A stretch of 18,779 nucleotides of DNA from an uncultured Gammaproteobacteria bacterium (GTDB lineage Bacteria; Pseudomonadota; Gammaproteobacteria; Pseudomonadales; Pseudohongiellaceae), in the NCBI GenBank assembly GCA_903889815.1, contig CAISYX010000316.1, positions 1-18,779 of the forward strand, written 5' to 3'. The position numbers were made by a program, and so were the translations under genes. A model generated the notes under the pieces. It was given only the letters and a program-made list of their open reading frames with translations, did not search any database and had not been told where the DNA came from. This document shows positions 1-7,692 of the stretch, piece after piece; position 1 is the stretch's first letter, and every line of letters starts with the position of its first letter.

Positions 1-1
1 C

Positions 2-76
2 TGCCCAATAGCTCAATGGTAGAGTAGGTGACTGTTAATCACTTGGTTCCTGGTTCGAGCCCAGGTTGGGCAGCCA
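2..76 (+). tRNA. tRNA-Asn (anticodon GUU)
   Basis: The cloverleaf folds completely. The acceptor stem is 2-8 with 66-72, beginning with a U1-A72 pair. The D stem is 11-14 with 22-25. The anticodon stem is 27-31 with 39-43, around the loop CTGTTAA with GTT at 34-36. The T stem is 49-53 with 61-65 and encloses TTCGAGC. The discriminator base is G73, as expected for tRNA-Asn, and CCA is encoded at 74-76. The gene lies almost at the window edge, so its promoter is not visible. No hairpin plus U-tract terminator is evident in the 195 bases before the next gene. Confidence 0.97.
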
Positions 77-271
77 AATTCCCCGCTTTAACTCTGTGAT
101 TGTTAGATTTCGCTCCTAATTCCCGCTTTTTCAACGCCACTGAGAACCCCGCTCGTGCGATGTCTGTTGACGCGACATTACGACTTCCATTTTCGACACT
201 TATACGCATGAGAACATTGCGGTATAGTAATGTCTGGATATTTGTACAATTTGCAGAGGAGTTTTGAGGCG

Positions 272-835
272 ATGAGATTTTTTTTGGCAGCACTACTAGT
301 CAGCATTACCAGTCTATTGAACGCAGCGGAGAGCGCTAACCCAGTTGTGGTGATGGAGACCAACAAAGGTACGGTAAGGATTGAGTTGTGGGCCGACAAG
401 GCACCAATTACCGTTGCCAATTTTTTGCGCTATACCGATGCAAGTTTTTACAACGGACTGGTCTTTCATCGGGTGATTCCCGATTTCATGATTCAAGGCG
501 GAGGTTTCAATCCAGCAATGGTTCAATCCTCAGCATTTGAACCAATCAAGAATGAAGCCACTGCAGAGCTCAAGAATACGCGCGGCACTCTGGCGATGGC
601 GCGGACACAAGTAGTCGACAGCGCGAGCAGCCAGTTCTTCATCAATCTAGTGGACAATGCTTCCCTTGACCATACAGATGAAACGGCGCGGGGCTTCGGG
701 TACGCAGTATTCGGCGAAGTAATTGAAGGAATGGATATTGTGGATCAGATTGCGACTGTCGCAACAGGCAACGCTCAAGGCCACCAGAATGTCCCGCTCG
801 AACCCGTTATTATTACAACTATGCGCCGAGAGTAA
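272..835 (+). CDS. ppiA: Periplasmic cyclophilin-type peptidyl-prolyl cis-trans isomerase
   Basis: A 187-residue cyclophilin that isomerises Xaa-Pro bonds during protein folding. Residues 1 to about 19 form a signal peptide (Met-Arg followed by a hydrophobic stretch and LNAA), so the mature enzyme is expected in the periplasm, like E. coli PpiA rather than cytosolic PpiB. Family signatures are FHRVIPDFMIQGGGF (65-79, containing the catalytic Arg and Phe-Met-x-Gln), MAR (109-111), SQFFINL (120-126) and FGYAVFGEV (142-150). The frame is open upstream to 230, but the ATG at 272 is preferred: it begins the signal peptide and has AGAGGAG about ten bases upstream. A TATAGT hexamer at 223-228 could be a -10 box, but no convincing -35 accompanies it. 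The gene is convergent with wbpM. Confidence 0.9.
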   Translation: MRFFLAALLVSITSLLNAAESANPVVVMETNKGTVRIELWADKAPITVANFLRYTDASFYNGLVFHRVIPDFMIQGGGFNPAMVQSSAFEPIKNEATAELKNTRGTLAMARTQVVDSASSQFFINLVDNASLDHTDETARGFGYAVFGEVIEGMDIVDQIATVATGNAQGHQNVPLEPVIITTMRRE

Positions 836-851
836 GTTGCATGCGCGCTAT

Positions 852-883
852 CCGTCGCAGCACCCATTGCGCTGCTGTGACGG
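852..883. other. Hairpin between convergent genes
   Basis: In the 99-base gap between the two converging genes, CCGTC-GCAGC (852-861) pairs with GCTGC and GACGG (871-875 and 879-883). The loop is nine bases and one side has a three-base bulge. Neither side is followed by a T run, so it is not a standard intrinsic terminator. It may still help end transcription from both directions or simply be a stable structure. Confidence 0.4.
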
Positions 884-934
884 CATAGCTGCCGGTTGCG
901 TGACAAGGCCAGAACGCATCTTTATAGCCGAATC

Positions 935-2890
935 TTACTTTTTGTATAGCGGTGTCACCTTGGCTTTTTCGAGCCTGCGGCCTTGGACTTGAGATTCTAT
1001 ATCCCACAAGGGATCACTCGCCACTTCTTTGGGATTAAATCCATCCACAGCTTTCATCAGAATCTCCCGAATTGCATGTAGATCCATTTTTTTGCATGCT
1101 TGCTGCAAATCAAGTAGCAGGACTTCAATCTCCTGCCACGTCAAGGCCACTTCTTCGGCACGCATGATCTTGGGATGCTCTGTTCCGGTGACAGATTCGC
1201 CAATCAGCAATTCTTCAAACAATTTTTCTCCAGGACGAAGACCGGTGTACTCAATAGCGATGTCGCCTTTGTAGGAGTTATCGTCCTTCACGTCATAGCC
1301 CATCAGATGGACCATTTTTCTGGCTAGATCGATTATTTTGATGGGCTCGTGCATATCCAGCACGAATACATCTCCGCCAGTCGCCATCGATCCCGCCTGA
1401 ATGACCAACTGGGCAGCCTCCTGCACCGTCATGAAGTAACGGGTAACTTCGGGATGCGTAACCGTTACGGGCCCTCCCAGACTTATTTGTCGCCTGAACA
1501 AAGGCACGACAGAGCCAGACGACCCCAGCACGTTACCAAATCTCACCATGCTGAAGCATGTAGTGCTCTGGTTGTAGGCTAGTGCCTGCAAGACCTGCTC
1601 TGCAAAGCGTTTTGTTGCGCCCATGAAATTGGTAGGCCTAACTGCCTTGTCCGTGGAAATAAGCACAAAATTGCGCACACCAGTCTTTTCAGCAGATTGC
1701 GCAGAAACAAGTGTGCCGAAAATATTGTTCTGAACTCCTTCGATGATATTGCTCTCTACCATCGGTACTTGCTTGTAGGCAGCAACGTGATAAACCGTTT
1801 CAACGGCAAAGCGTCGCATAACATGTTCCATCAATGGCGCATTGCAGACATTGCCAAGCAAAGCGACCAATGCAATATCTTCTCCACGCTCGATGGTAGC
1901 TCGAGTCTCAAGCAATTCGTTTTCCACTGTGTACAAGCCAAATTCGGAGCTATCCAAAAGAATCAGCCGGGAGGGCTTCAGGAAGAGAATCTGCCTGCAG
2001 AGTTCCGATCCAATCGAGCCGGCTGCTCCAGTTACCAGCACGGAACGGCCCGTGATACTGGCCCCCATGAGTTTTGGATTTGGCGGCACAATGTCGCGTC
2101 CAAGGAGATCTTCGATATCAATATCACGAACCTCGTCGACACCCACCTTTCCTGAAACCATGTCAAAAAGATCCGGGACTGTTTTCACATGCACTGGCAG
2201 GTGTTCAAGTCGATTGAGAATCTCCTTCCTTTCAGCGTGAGTCGCAGATGGTACGGCAAGGAGTATTTGTCGCACTGAAAAATTGGCGATCAGGTCCGCC
2301 AGAGCACCGGGACTGTAAACTCGAATGCCATGTACAGTGCTTCCAATCAAGCCCCGACTGTCATCAACGAATGCCACGGGGAGGTATTGATCTCCATTCT
2401 GCAATGCAGCAACCAGTTGCATACCGGAACTGCCAGCTCCATAAATTATGACGGGCGCCTTTGGACGAAAGTTTTGTATGAGACTCTGCAATGCCACTTT
2501 GGCAACAAAGCGGCTGCCACCAACGAACAAAAGAGAGATCATCCAATAGAGTGGGAATGTGGCGACGTCGTATCCGGACGGCATCACCAGAACGTAGGAG
2601 ATGGCTGCAAGCAACACAGTGGAAATGGTAACGCCTTGGAGAACAATGAAGCCAGATTGCAACCCCATGTACAGCAAAATGGCGCGATAAAGACCAATTC
2701 TGTAGAACACGACAACACTGGCTATATTGGAAACTGCGATGTACGGATAGACATCCTGATTGGTCGCGAAAAAATCGGATCCGAGCAATGCAAAAGATAG
2801 CCAGAGTGCAAGGGCCAGCATGAGGCTGTCGGCCAGCATCATCAGCATCTGCTTTACAGTGCGAGATAACGGGACCGTGTACAAATTCAT
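935..2890 (-). CDS. wbpM: Membrane-bound UDP-sugar 4,6-dehydratase (WbpM/CapD family)
   Basis: A 651-residue polysaccharide-biosynthesis dehydratase of the long WbpM type. In that family it converts UDP-GlcNAc to a 4-keto-6-deoxy sugar, the precursor of sugars such as QuiNAc and FucNAc in O-antigen or capsule. Residues about 10-125 contain several membrane-spanning segments. A first nucleotide-binding region has GAGSSG (151-156). The SDR dehydratase domain begins at TGAAGSIGS (287-295). The catalytic region is STDKA (412-416) followed by NFMGATK (421-427). It carries Met423 where short dehydratases have Tyr, which is the known Met-type triad of this family. RFGNVLGS and LRPGEKLFEE are further family motifs. 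The ATG overlaps the stop of the upstream gene as ATGA, indicating translational coupling. No other sugar-nucleotide or export genes lie beside it. Confidence 0.93.
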   Translation of the reverse strand: MNLYTVPLSRTVKQMLMMLADSLMLALALWLSFALLGSDFFATNQDVYPYIAVSNIASVVVFYRIGLYRAILLYMGLQSGFIVLQGVTISTVLLAAISYVLVMPSGYDVATFPLYWMISLLFVGGSRFVAKVALQSLIQNFRPKAPVIIYGAGSSGMQLVAALQNGDQYLPVAFVDDSRGLIGSTVHGIRVYSPGALADLIANFSVRQILLAVPSATHAERKEILNRLEHLPVHVKTVPDLFDMVSGKVGVDEVRDIDIEDLLGRDIVPPNPKLMGASITGRSVLVTGAAGSIGSELCRQILFLKPSRLILLDSSEFGLYTVENELLETRATIERGEDIALVALLGNVCNAPLMEHVMRRFAVETVYHVAAYKQVPMVESNIIEGVQNNIFGTLVSAQSAEKTGVRNFVLISTDKAVRPTNFMGATKRFAEQVLQALAYNQSTTCFSMVRFGNVLGSSGSVVPLFRRQISLGGPVTVTHPEVTRYFMTVQEAAQLVIQAGSMATGGDVFVLDMHEPIKIIDLARKMVHLMGYDVKDDNSYKGDIAIEYTGLRPGEKLFEELLIGESVTGTEHPKIMRAEEVALTWQEIEVLLLDLQQACKKMDLHAIREILMKAVDGFNPKEVASDPLWDIESQVQGRRLEKAKVTPLYKK

Positions 2891-3897
2891 ACGTACTCCT
2901 TTCCTGCACCGAGTCTATGTGCGAGTGCCAGCAAGGGTACTATGCCAATGCTTGCGAAATATACCCCATGTTCAGGGTGCAGGGTTGCCAGCCAAGCAAG
3001 TGGTAGCAGCCAGAACACATTGATAGCAAACACAGCGAGAGTGACTTTCAGGTGGCTGCCCGAACTGCGCGATGCATGTTGATACGCATGTTGCCTGTGG
3101 GCCTCGTAAAAGGCGTTACCCTTCATGATGCGACGCACAAGGGTGACACTGGCATCTGTAATGAAGCACGCCAGCAACAGAAGCCAGGACCACAATGACA
3201 TACTTCCATGCACATGGCTGAGCAGCGCTATTGCTGCAAATGTCAGTCCGAGAAAGCCGCTTCCGACGTCTCCCATGAATATTTTGGCTGGGGGCCAATT
3301 CCACACCAGAAAGCCTGCAGCTCCGCTAAACAAGCCAAGGCAAAGCAAGCCCAACAAAACATCGCCGTTGGCAAAAAGAAAAGCAGCCGCTGCGAAACTG
3401 ACAAATGCAGCCTCCATACCTGCAATGCCATCGATTCCATCCATGAAGTTGTAAAGATTCGACATCCATACAAGCGCCAGAGGAAGAATTACCCACACAA
3501 ATATCAGTCCGTGAAACTCTAGTTCCCCAATCAGTAGTGGCGGGATAGCCCCTGCATACATTACGGCAAATAATGCACAAATGACCTGGATTGCTATCCT
3601 CAGCCTGGCACTGAGATGCACTCGATCGTCAACCAAACCAACAATTGCGACAGGCAAGCCAGCAGCAAGCACTACTATTTCTGGAGGAGGAAAATCACGG
3701 GAACTGGCGAGAATGGCAAGCACGACGATATAACACACTACAATCGCAACGCCGCCGCCAACGGGAGTAGGCACGGTATGAGAGCTTCTTTGCGTAGGGT
3801 GGGCCAGTGTCTGTGTCTGAATCGCCAGAATCCGGACAAGCAAGGTCAGGACTACTGCTACCAGGAACAGTGGGATCGCGAGGAACACTTCTGCCAT
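2887..3897 (-). CDS. wbpL: Undecaprenyl-phosphate sugar-1-phosphate transferase, WbpL/WecA-like
   Basis: A 336-residue polytopic membrane protein of the MraY/WecA family (glycosyltransferase family 4 in older annotation). It should transfer a HexNAc-1-phosphate from a UDP-sugar to undecaprenyl phosphate, the first step of O-antigen-type glycan assembly. About ten hydrophobic segments span the chain. Diagnostic cytoplasmic motifs are HPTQRSSH with PTPVGGG (33-49), VDDR (89-92), NLYNFMDGID (147-156, the Mg-binding Asp-rich loop), KIFMGD (205-210) and EAHRQHAYQ (265-273, the His-rich loop). The substrate (FucNAc, QuiNAc or GlcNAc) cannot be read from the sequence. Pairing with a WbpM-type dehydratase favours a 6-deoxy-HexNAc. 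AGGT lies six bases before the ATG. The stop overlaps the wbpM start. Confidence 0.9.
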   Translation of the reverse strand: MAEVFLAIPLFLVAVVLTLLVRILAIQTQTLAHPTQRSSHTVPTPVGGGVAIVVCYIVVLAILASSRDFPPPEIVVLAAGLPVAIVGLVDDRVHLSARLRIAIQVICALFAVMYAGAIPPLLIGELEFHGLIFVWVILPLALVWMSNLYNFMDGIDGIAGMEAAFVSFAAAAFLFANGDVLLGLLCLGLFSGAAGFLVWNWPPAKIFMGDVGSGFLGLTFAAIALLSHVHGSMSLWSWLLLLACFITDASVTLVRRIMKGNAFYEAHRQHAYQHASRSSGSHLKVTLAVFAINVFWLLPLAWLATLHPEHGVYFASIGIVPLLALAHRLGAGKEYV

Positions 3898-3920
3898 GAA
3901 TTTACCTGCGCAACTCTCAT

Positions 3921-3947
3921 AAAACAGGGCGCCAATAGACGCCCTGT
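3921..3947 (-). terminator. Intrinsic terminator downstream of the comEA-like gene
   Basis: A perfect 8-bp stem pairs ACAGGGCG (3924-3931) with CGCCCTGT (3940-3947) around an 8-base loop. Read on the minus strand it is followed by TTTTA. It sits 26 bases after the comEA stop and only about 24 bases before the wbpL start. It should therefore separate pyrF-comEA transcription from the polysaccharide genes, or act as an attenuator for read-through into them. Confidence 0.75.
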
Positions 3948-3972
3948 CTTGATGCCTCAGCGTGACTGAACA

Positions 3973-4290
3973 CTACTCTCTTGTTGAGACCACGATACGC
4001 TCGCGATTGCGAGCGATGGTGGCCGGTCCTATTCCACGCACTTGCTCTAGATCTTCAATGGTCTTGAATTCACCATTCTGCTCTCGGAAAGCTACAATCT
4101 CGCGAGCTTTGGCAAGGCCGATGCCATCCAGTGCCATGGCCAAAGTCTCAGCATCAGCCGTGTTGATATCCACCTGCGTCCGTGCTTCCTCCACCTCGGC
4201 CTGGCGAGGATCATTCTGAGCCCAGGCAGGAGATTGAAGCGATACCAACGCGGCGACAAGCAATGCAAGCAAACATGAAGTCCGTTTCAT
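3973..4290 (-). CDS. ComEA-family helix-hairpin-helix DNA-binding protein, exported
   Basis: A 105-residue protein with an N-terminal signal peptide (about residues 1-24, ending PAWA before Gln25) and a C-terminal tandem helix-hairpin-helix. The glycine hairpins are at DGIGLAKA (55-62) and RGIGPATI (85-92), with DINTADAETL (41-50) leading in. This is the standard layout of small ComEA-like proteins, which bind double-stranded DNA without sequence specificity in the periplasm and support DNA uptake in naturally competent gammaproteobacteria. The frame is open upstream to 4383, but that part overlaps the 3' end of pyrF. The ATG at 4290 has AGGAAA six bases upstream and starts the signal peptide. 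Uptake itself is inferred from the family; no other competence genes are in the window. Confidence 0.85.
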   Translation of the reverse strand: MKRTSCLLALLVAALVSLQSPAWAQNDPRQAEVEEARTQVDINTADAETLAMALDGIGLAKAREIVAFREQNGEFKTIEDLEQVRGIGPATIARNRERIVVSTRE

Positions 4291-4357
4291 GATGGGTTTC
4301 CTGTATTTCCAATTGGATTGAACACACTGCAGCTTCATTGAGGCTGCAATAGCCAAT

Positions 4358-5086
4358 TTAGCAAAGATTGGAAAAACTGCCATGCAATTGCTCAGAAATC
4401 AGCGCCAGCTTGCCTCCAGGATCTGCTGCTTTCGTAATCGGCCGACCTATAACCAGATAATGGCTGCCCGCGAGTATCGCATCGACCGGCGTAACAATTC
4501 GCTTCTGGTCGTTGGCATCATCACCTTCTGTGCGGATTCCAGGAGTCACGAGACAGAAGGCATCACCCAAGTGCGCTCTGAGCATCGCTGTTTCGGCTGC
4601 AGAGCAAACAACGCCGTCCATGCCACTTTGCTGCGCAAGCGTTGCGAGACGCAGGACTTGCTGTGCCGGAGTTATGGCAATTCCCAATTCCATCAAGTCA
4701 GTCTGAGAGAGACTGGTCAAGACAGTGACAGCAATCAGCAGCGGTTTGCTTGAACTGCTTTCTATTGCGGTTCTGGCAGCTCTCATCATTTCACTTCCAC
4801 CAGAAGCATGGACATTGACCATCCACACTCCAAGGGCTGCAGCCGCGGCTACCGCTTTGGCAACTGTGTTCGGGATGTCATGAAATTTGAGATCGAGAAA
4901 GACATCAAAGCCCATAGCGATGACTTCCTTTACAAATGCGGGACCAGCGCTGGTAAACAACTCCTTGCCAATCTTGACGCGACAAAGCGAAGGATTGAGG
5001 AGCGTCAGCAAGGCTCGCGCCTCACTTGCGGAGGCAAAATCGAGCGCTATGACGATGCGCTTGGGATCAAACTTGGGAGTAGTCAT
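4358..5086 (-). CDS. pyrF: Orotidine 5'-phosphate decarboxylase
   Basis: A 242-residue TIM-barrel enzyme that decarboxylates OMP to UMP, the last step of de novo pyrimidine synthesis, in the cytoplasm. Visible motifs are IVIALDF at the N terminus (11-17), the catalytic strand DLKFHDIPNT (65-74, with Lys67 and Asp70), VHASGG (92-97), LVTPGIR (179-185) and the phosphate-binding GRPI (214-217). Length matches the bacterial family. It starts 30 bases after lapA and is followed at 67 bases by the comEA-like gene, so these three probably share a transcript ending at the hairpin at 3921-3947. A GGAAGA sequence precedes the ATG. In enterobacteria lapB lies between lapA and pyrF; here it does not. Confidence 0.97.
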   Translation of the reverse strand: MTTPKFDPKRIVIALDFASASEARALLTLLNPSLCRVKIGKELFTSAGPAFVKEVIAMGFDVFLDLKFHDIPNTVAKAVAAAAALGVWMVNVHASGGSEMMRAARTAIESSSSKPLLIAVTVLTSLSQTDLMELGIAITPAQQVLRLATLAQQSGMDGVVCSAAETAMLRAHLGDAFCLVTPGIRTEGDDANDQKRIVTPVDAILAGSHYLVIGRPITKAADPGGKLALISEQLHGSFSNLC

Positions 5087-5116
5087 GGTGTTAGTCTTCC
5101 ATTTTTTTTCAGCAGA

Positions 5117-5431
5117 TCAGCCAGTATGCAGAGCTTGTTTCTCGTGAACCGTTGTCTTTGTCTCCAGTTTCGTCACCATCAATTCTGCTCGAAGAAGTTC
5201 AATTTCGCGTTCGCCTCGCCATCTCCTGTAGATGCCGGCTCCCAGCGCCAGTCCCACCAAACCACCAGATATGAATGCCAAGAGCACCCACAAAGCCAGG
5301 GGCTGAGGTGCAAACACAACGAAGCCAAATGAAAGTGCAATTTGTTGGGTATTGAAAAAAGTAAATCCGACAGAGAGCAAAAAGATCATCACGAGGAAAA
5401 GCAACTTGAAGGCACGTGAAAGCTTCAACAT
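5117..5431 (-). CDS. lapA: LapA-family inner-membrane protein (DUF1049)
   Basis: A 104-residue protein with two hydrophobic membrane segments (about residues 8-26 and 44-67). These are followed by a basic RRWRGER stretch and a short helical, heptad-like cytoplasmic tail. This matches the LapA/YciS family. In E. coli LapA works with LapB in controlling lipopolysaccharide synthesis through LpxC turnover. Position downstream of ihfB is the conserved one. GGAGA lies about ten bases before the ATG. The usual partner gene lapB is not adjacent: pyrF follows after 30 bases. Function is inferred from family and position; the sequence shows only a small two-pass membrane protein. Confidence 0.8.
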   Translation of the reverse strand: MLKLSRAFKLLFLVMIFLLSVGFTFFNTQQIALSFGFVVFAPQPLALWVLLAFISGGLVGLALGAGIYRRWRGEREIELLRAELMVTKLETKTTVHEKQALHTG

Positions 5432-5494
5432 AAGGTCAGTGTCTCCAGATTTTCGAGCTGCGCAGAGGCAGAAAATTCAAGGCTTATGCAATAC

Positions 5495-5527
5495 AAAAAC
5501 GGCAAGCCCTTGCGAGATTGCCGTTTT
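5495..5527 (-). terminator. Intrinsic terminator after ihfB
   Basis: A perfect 10-bp stem pairs AAAACGGCAA (5496-5505) with TTGCCGTTTT (5518-5527) around a 12-base loop. On the minus strand the descending arm ends in TTTTT. It lies 30 bases past the ihfB stop and closes the gyrA-to-ihfB block. The A/T-flanked stem could also act in the opposite direction, although no plus-strand gene is upstream. The remaining spacer before lapA (5432-5494) shows no clear promoter. Confidence 0.8.
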
Positions 5528-5556
5528 CAGATACACAGCCAGGCAAGCGTGCCAAG

Positions 5557-5853
5557 CTATGGATAGGTTTCCAAGCTGAGGTTGACTCTGTCGCGCAATT
5601 CTTTACCAGGCTTGAAATGAGGCACGTACTTGCCATTCAAATCCACCGGCGTACCAGTCTTGGGGTTGCGGCCGACCCGGGGAATTCGGTAGTGAAGTGA
5701 AAAACTTCCGAATCCCCGAATCTCTATCCGACCACCTTCGGACAAAACCTGAGACATATATTCAATCATTGCCTTCACGGACAACTCCACATCCTTGGAT
5801 GAGAGCTGAGTCTGCTTTCCTGCAATTCGATCTATAAGTTCAGACTTGGTCAT
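5557..5853 (-). CDS. ihfB: Integration host factor subunit beta
   Basis: A 98-residue HU/IHF-family protein. The beta subunit pairs with IhfA to bend DNA sharply in recombination, replication and sigma54-type transcription. The start MTKSELIDRI, the GFGSFSLHYR core and the beta-arm RNPKTGTPVDL (about residues 62-72, carrying the intercalating proline) identify IhfB rather than HU. The tail PHFKPGKELRDRVN is typical. AAGGAA precedes the ATG by six bases. Its location directly after rpsA (gap of 70 bases) is conserved across gammaproteobacteria. An intrinsic terminator follows. Confidence 0.96.
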   Translation of the reverse strand: MTKSELIDRIAGKQTQLSSKDVELSVKAMIEYMSQVLSEGGRIEIRGFGSFSLHYRIPRVGRNPKTGTPVDLNGKYVPHFKPGKELRDRVNLSLETYP

Positions 5854-5867
5854 GGCCTATTCCTTGT

Positions 5868-5895
5868 AAAAAATCCTGCTGACATCAGTCAACGC
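5868..5895 (-). terminator. Weak hairpin plus T-tract between rpsA and ihfB
   Basis: On the minus strand, GC(GT)TGAC pairs with GTCAGC around a four-base loop, and six T residues follow after four bases. The stem is only six pairs with a two-base bulge and the T run comes late, so it could at most attenuate transcription and lower ihfB relative to rpsA. Confidence 0.25.
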
Positions 5896-5923
5896 TGCAC
5901 GCGAACTCAAGCACGTTCAGAAA

Positions 5924-7600
5924 TTACTTCTTGTCCATCTCTGCTTTGATCAGGTCACCAATTGTGGTTGGCGCAGCCGATGCTGGCTCCTGATTCTTGT
6001 GGTCCTGGATTGCAGACTTCTCGTCATCAATTTCGATTGCCTTGATGGAAAGACCAAGTACTCGGCTTTTGCGATCAACACTGATCACCTTCACCTCTAC
6101 TTCGTCACCTTCCTTCAACGCGTTGCGAGCGTCTTCCACTTTATCTCGGCTTATTTCAGATGCACGCAGTACACCCTCTACGCCGTCCTTCAATGTAACG
6201 GTGGCAGACTTCGCATCAACGGAGGACACTACGCCCTTGACGATGCTGCCCTTCTCGAATTCACCAACGTAGCTGACGAACGGGTCATCAGACAGTTGCT
6301 TGATACCGAGGGAAATACGTTCACGCTCGGAGTCGATGGACAGAATGACTGTCTCGATCTCGTCGCCCTTCTTGTAGGCACGGACTGCTTCCTCGCCCGG
6401 CTCATCCCAAGAGATGTCGGACAGGTGCACCAGACCGTCGATGTTGCCTTCGAGCCCGATGAAGATACCGAAGTCAGTGATTGACTTGATACTGCCGCTG
6501 ATCTTGTCGCCCTTCTTGTAAGTCTCAGCAAATCGATCCCAAGGATTCTGGAAGCACTGCTTGATACCCAGAGAAATACGCCGTCTCTCTTCATCAATGT
6601 CGAGGATCATTACGTCGACAACATCTCCCAGCTGAACCACTTTGGATGGATGAACATTCTTGTTCGTCCAGTCCATTTCAGACACGTGCACAAGACCTTC
6701 AACGCCTTGCTCAAGTTCTGCAAAGCAACCGTAATCAGTGAGATTGGTAACTGTGGCCTTGACGATGGAATTTTCCGGGTAACGTGCCTTGATTGCGACC
6801 CATGGATCTTCCCCGAGCTGCTTCAAGCCAAGAGACACACGGTTGCGCTCTCTGTCGTACTTTAGAATCTTTACTTGAATCTCATCACCAACGTTGACGA
6901 TTTCACTTGGGTGCTTGATGCGCTTCCAGGACATGTCGGTAATGTGCAACAGTCCGTCTACACCACCGAGGTCCACGAACGCACCGTAGTCTGTAAGGTT
7001 CTTGACCACTCCCTTGACTGACATGCCTTCCTGCAGAGCCGCAAGCAATTCATCACGCTCTTCAGTGCTGACCGCTTCCAGAACCGCACGACGGGAAACC
7101 ACGACGTTGTTACGCTTCTGATCCAGCTTGATCAGCTTGAATTCCAGTTCCTGGCCTTCCAGGTGAGTTGTGTCGCGGATAGGACGTACGTCGACAAGTG
7201 AGCCAGGCAGGAAAGCACGAATATTGTTGAGGTCGACAGTGAAACCACCTTTGACCTTGCCGTTGATCACACCCATGACCACTTCGTTTTTCTCGAATGC
7301 TGCTTCCAGATCCATCCACGACTCGGCGCGTTTGGCCTTCTCACGGGATAGACGTGTCTCACCGAAACCGTCTTCAACAGTTTCCAGTGCTACTTTGACT
7401 GAATCGCCAACTGACAGCGAAAACGTGCCGTTCTCATCCAAAAACTGGCTGCGTGGAATAACACCTTCGGACTTCAATCCAGCGTGGACGGTTACCCAGT
7501 CCGAATCGATTGCAATGATTACACCAGTCACAATGGCACCAGGTGTCATATCAATATCATTCAAGCTCTGTTCAAACAATTCAGCGAAACTTTCAGTCAT
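5924..7600 (-). CDS. rpsA: 30S ribosomal protein S1
   Basis: A 558-residue protein, almost exactly the length of E. coli S1 (557). It starts with the family MTESFAELFEQSL and holds six consecutive S1/OB-fold repeats. The last four are clearest, with repeated blocks such as TDYGAFVDLGGVDGLLHITDMSW, and each repeat ends in a SLGIKQ- or SLGLKQ-like segment. S1 brings mRNA to the small subunit for initiation on structured or weak-SD messages. The two N-terminal repeats that bind the ribosome are more divergent, as usual. AGGAA lies five bases before the ATG. The 92-base gap from the tyrA-cmk gene leaves room for its own promoter, but I could not identify one with confidence. Confidence 0.98.
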   Translation of the reverse strand: MTESFAELFEQSLNDIDMTPGAIVTGVIIAIDSDWVTVHAGLKSEGVIPRSQFLDENGTFSLSVGDSVKVALETVEDGFGETRLSREKAKRAESWMDLEAAFEKNEVVMGVINGKVKGGFTVDLNNIRAFLPGSLVDVRPIRDTTHLEGQELEFKLIKLDQKRNNVVVSRRAVLEAVSTEERDELLAALQEGMSVKGVVKNLTDYGAFVDLGGVDGLLHITDMSWKRIKHPSEIVNVGDEIQVKILKYDRERNRVSLGLKQLGEDPWVAIKARYPENSIVKATVTNLTDYGCFAELEQGVEGLVHVSEMDWTNKNVHPSKVVQLGDVVDVMILDIDEERRRISLGIKQCFQNPWDRFAETYKKGDKISGSIKSITDFGIFIGLEGNIDGLVHLSDISWDEPGEEAVRAYKKGDEIETVILSIDSERERISLGIKQLSDDPFVSYVGEFEKGSIVKGVVSSVDAKSATVTLKDGVEGVLRASEISRDKVEDARNALKEGDEVEVKVISVDRKSRVLGLSIKAIEIDDEKSAIQDHKNQEPASAAPTTIGDLIKAEMDKK

Positions 7601-7692
7601 TTCAATTCCTGTGTATTACGAGACTTGCCGCGCTCCAGCTTGCACGGGGTTGTTGAAAAAGTAATGTGATCGACACGCGCTGGTTGAATCGC

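Noticed and set aside
2..76. tRNA-Asn 3' end as an attachment site of an integrated element
   Set aside because: No integrase gene and no repeated copy of the tRNA 3' end were noticed in the window. The following genes are an ordinary isomerase and polysaccharide genes.
421..427. Loss of the catalytic Tyr in WbpM as an inactivating change (protein residue numbers)
   Set aside because: Met at this position is the normal state in the long WbpM-type dehydratases, so it does not indicate a dead enzyme.
2364..2909. A 181-codon minus-strand frame overlapping the start of wbpM
   Set aside because: It is out of frame with wbpM and wbpL, and its sequence is a Cys/His/Arg-rich frameshift reading. wbpM is intact in the other frame, so this is not a broken copy.
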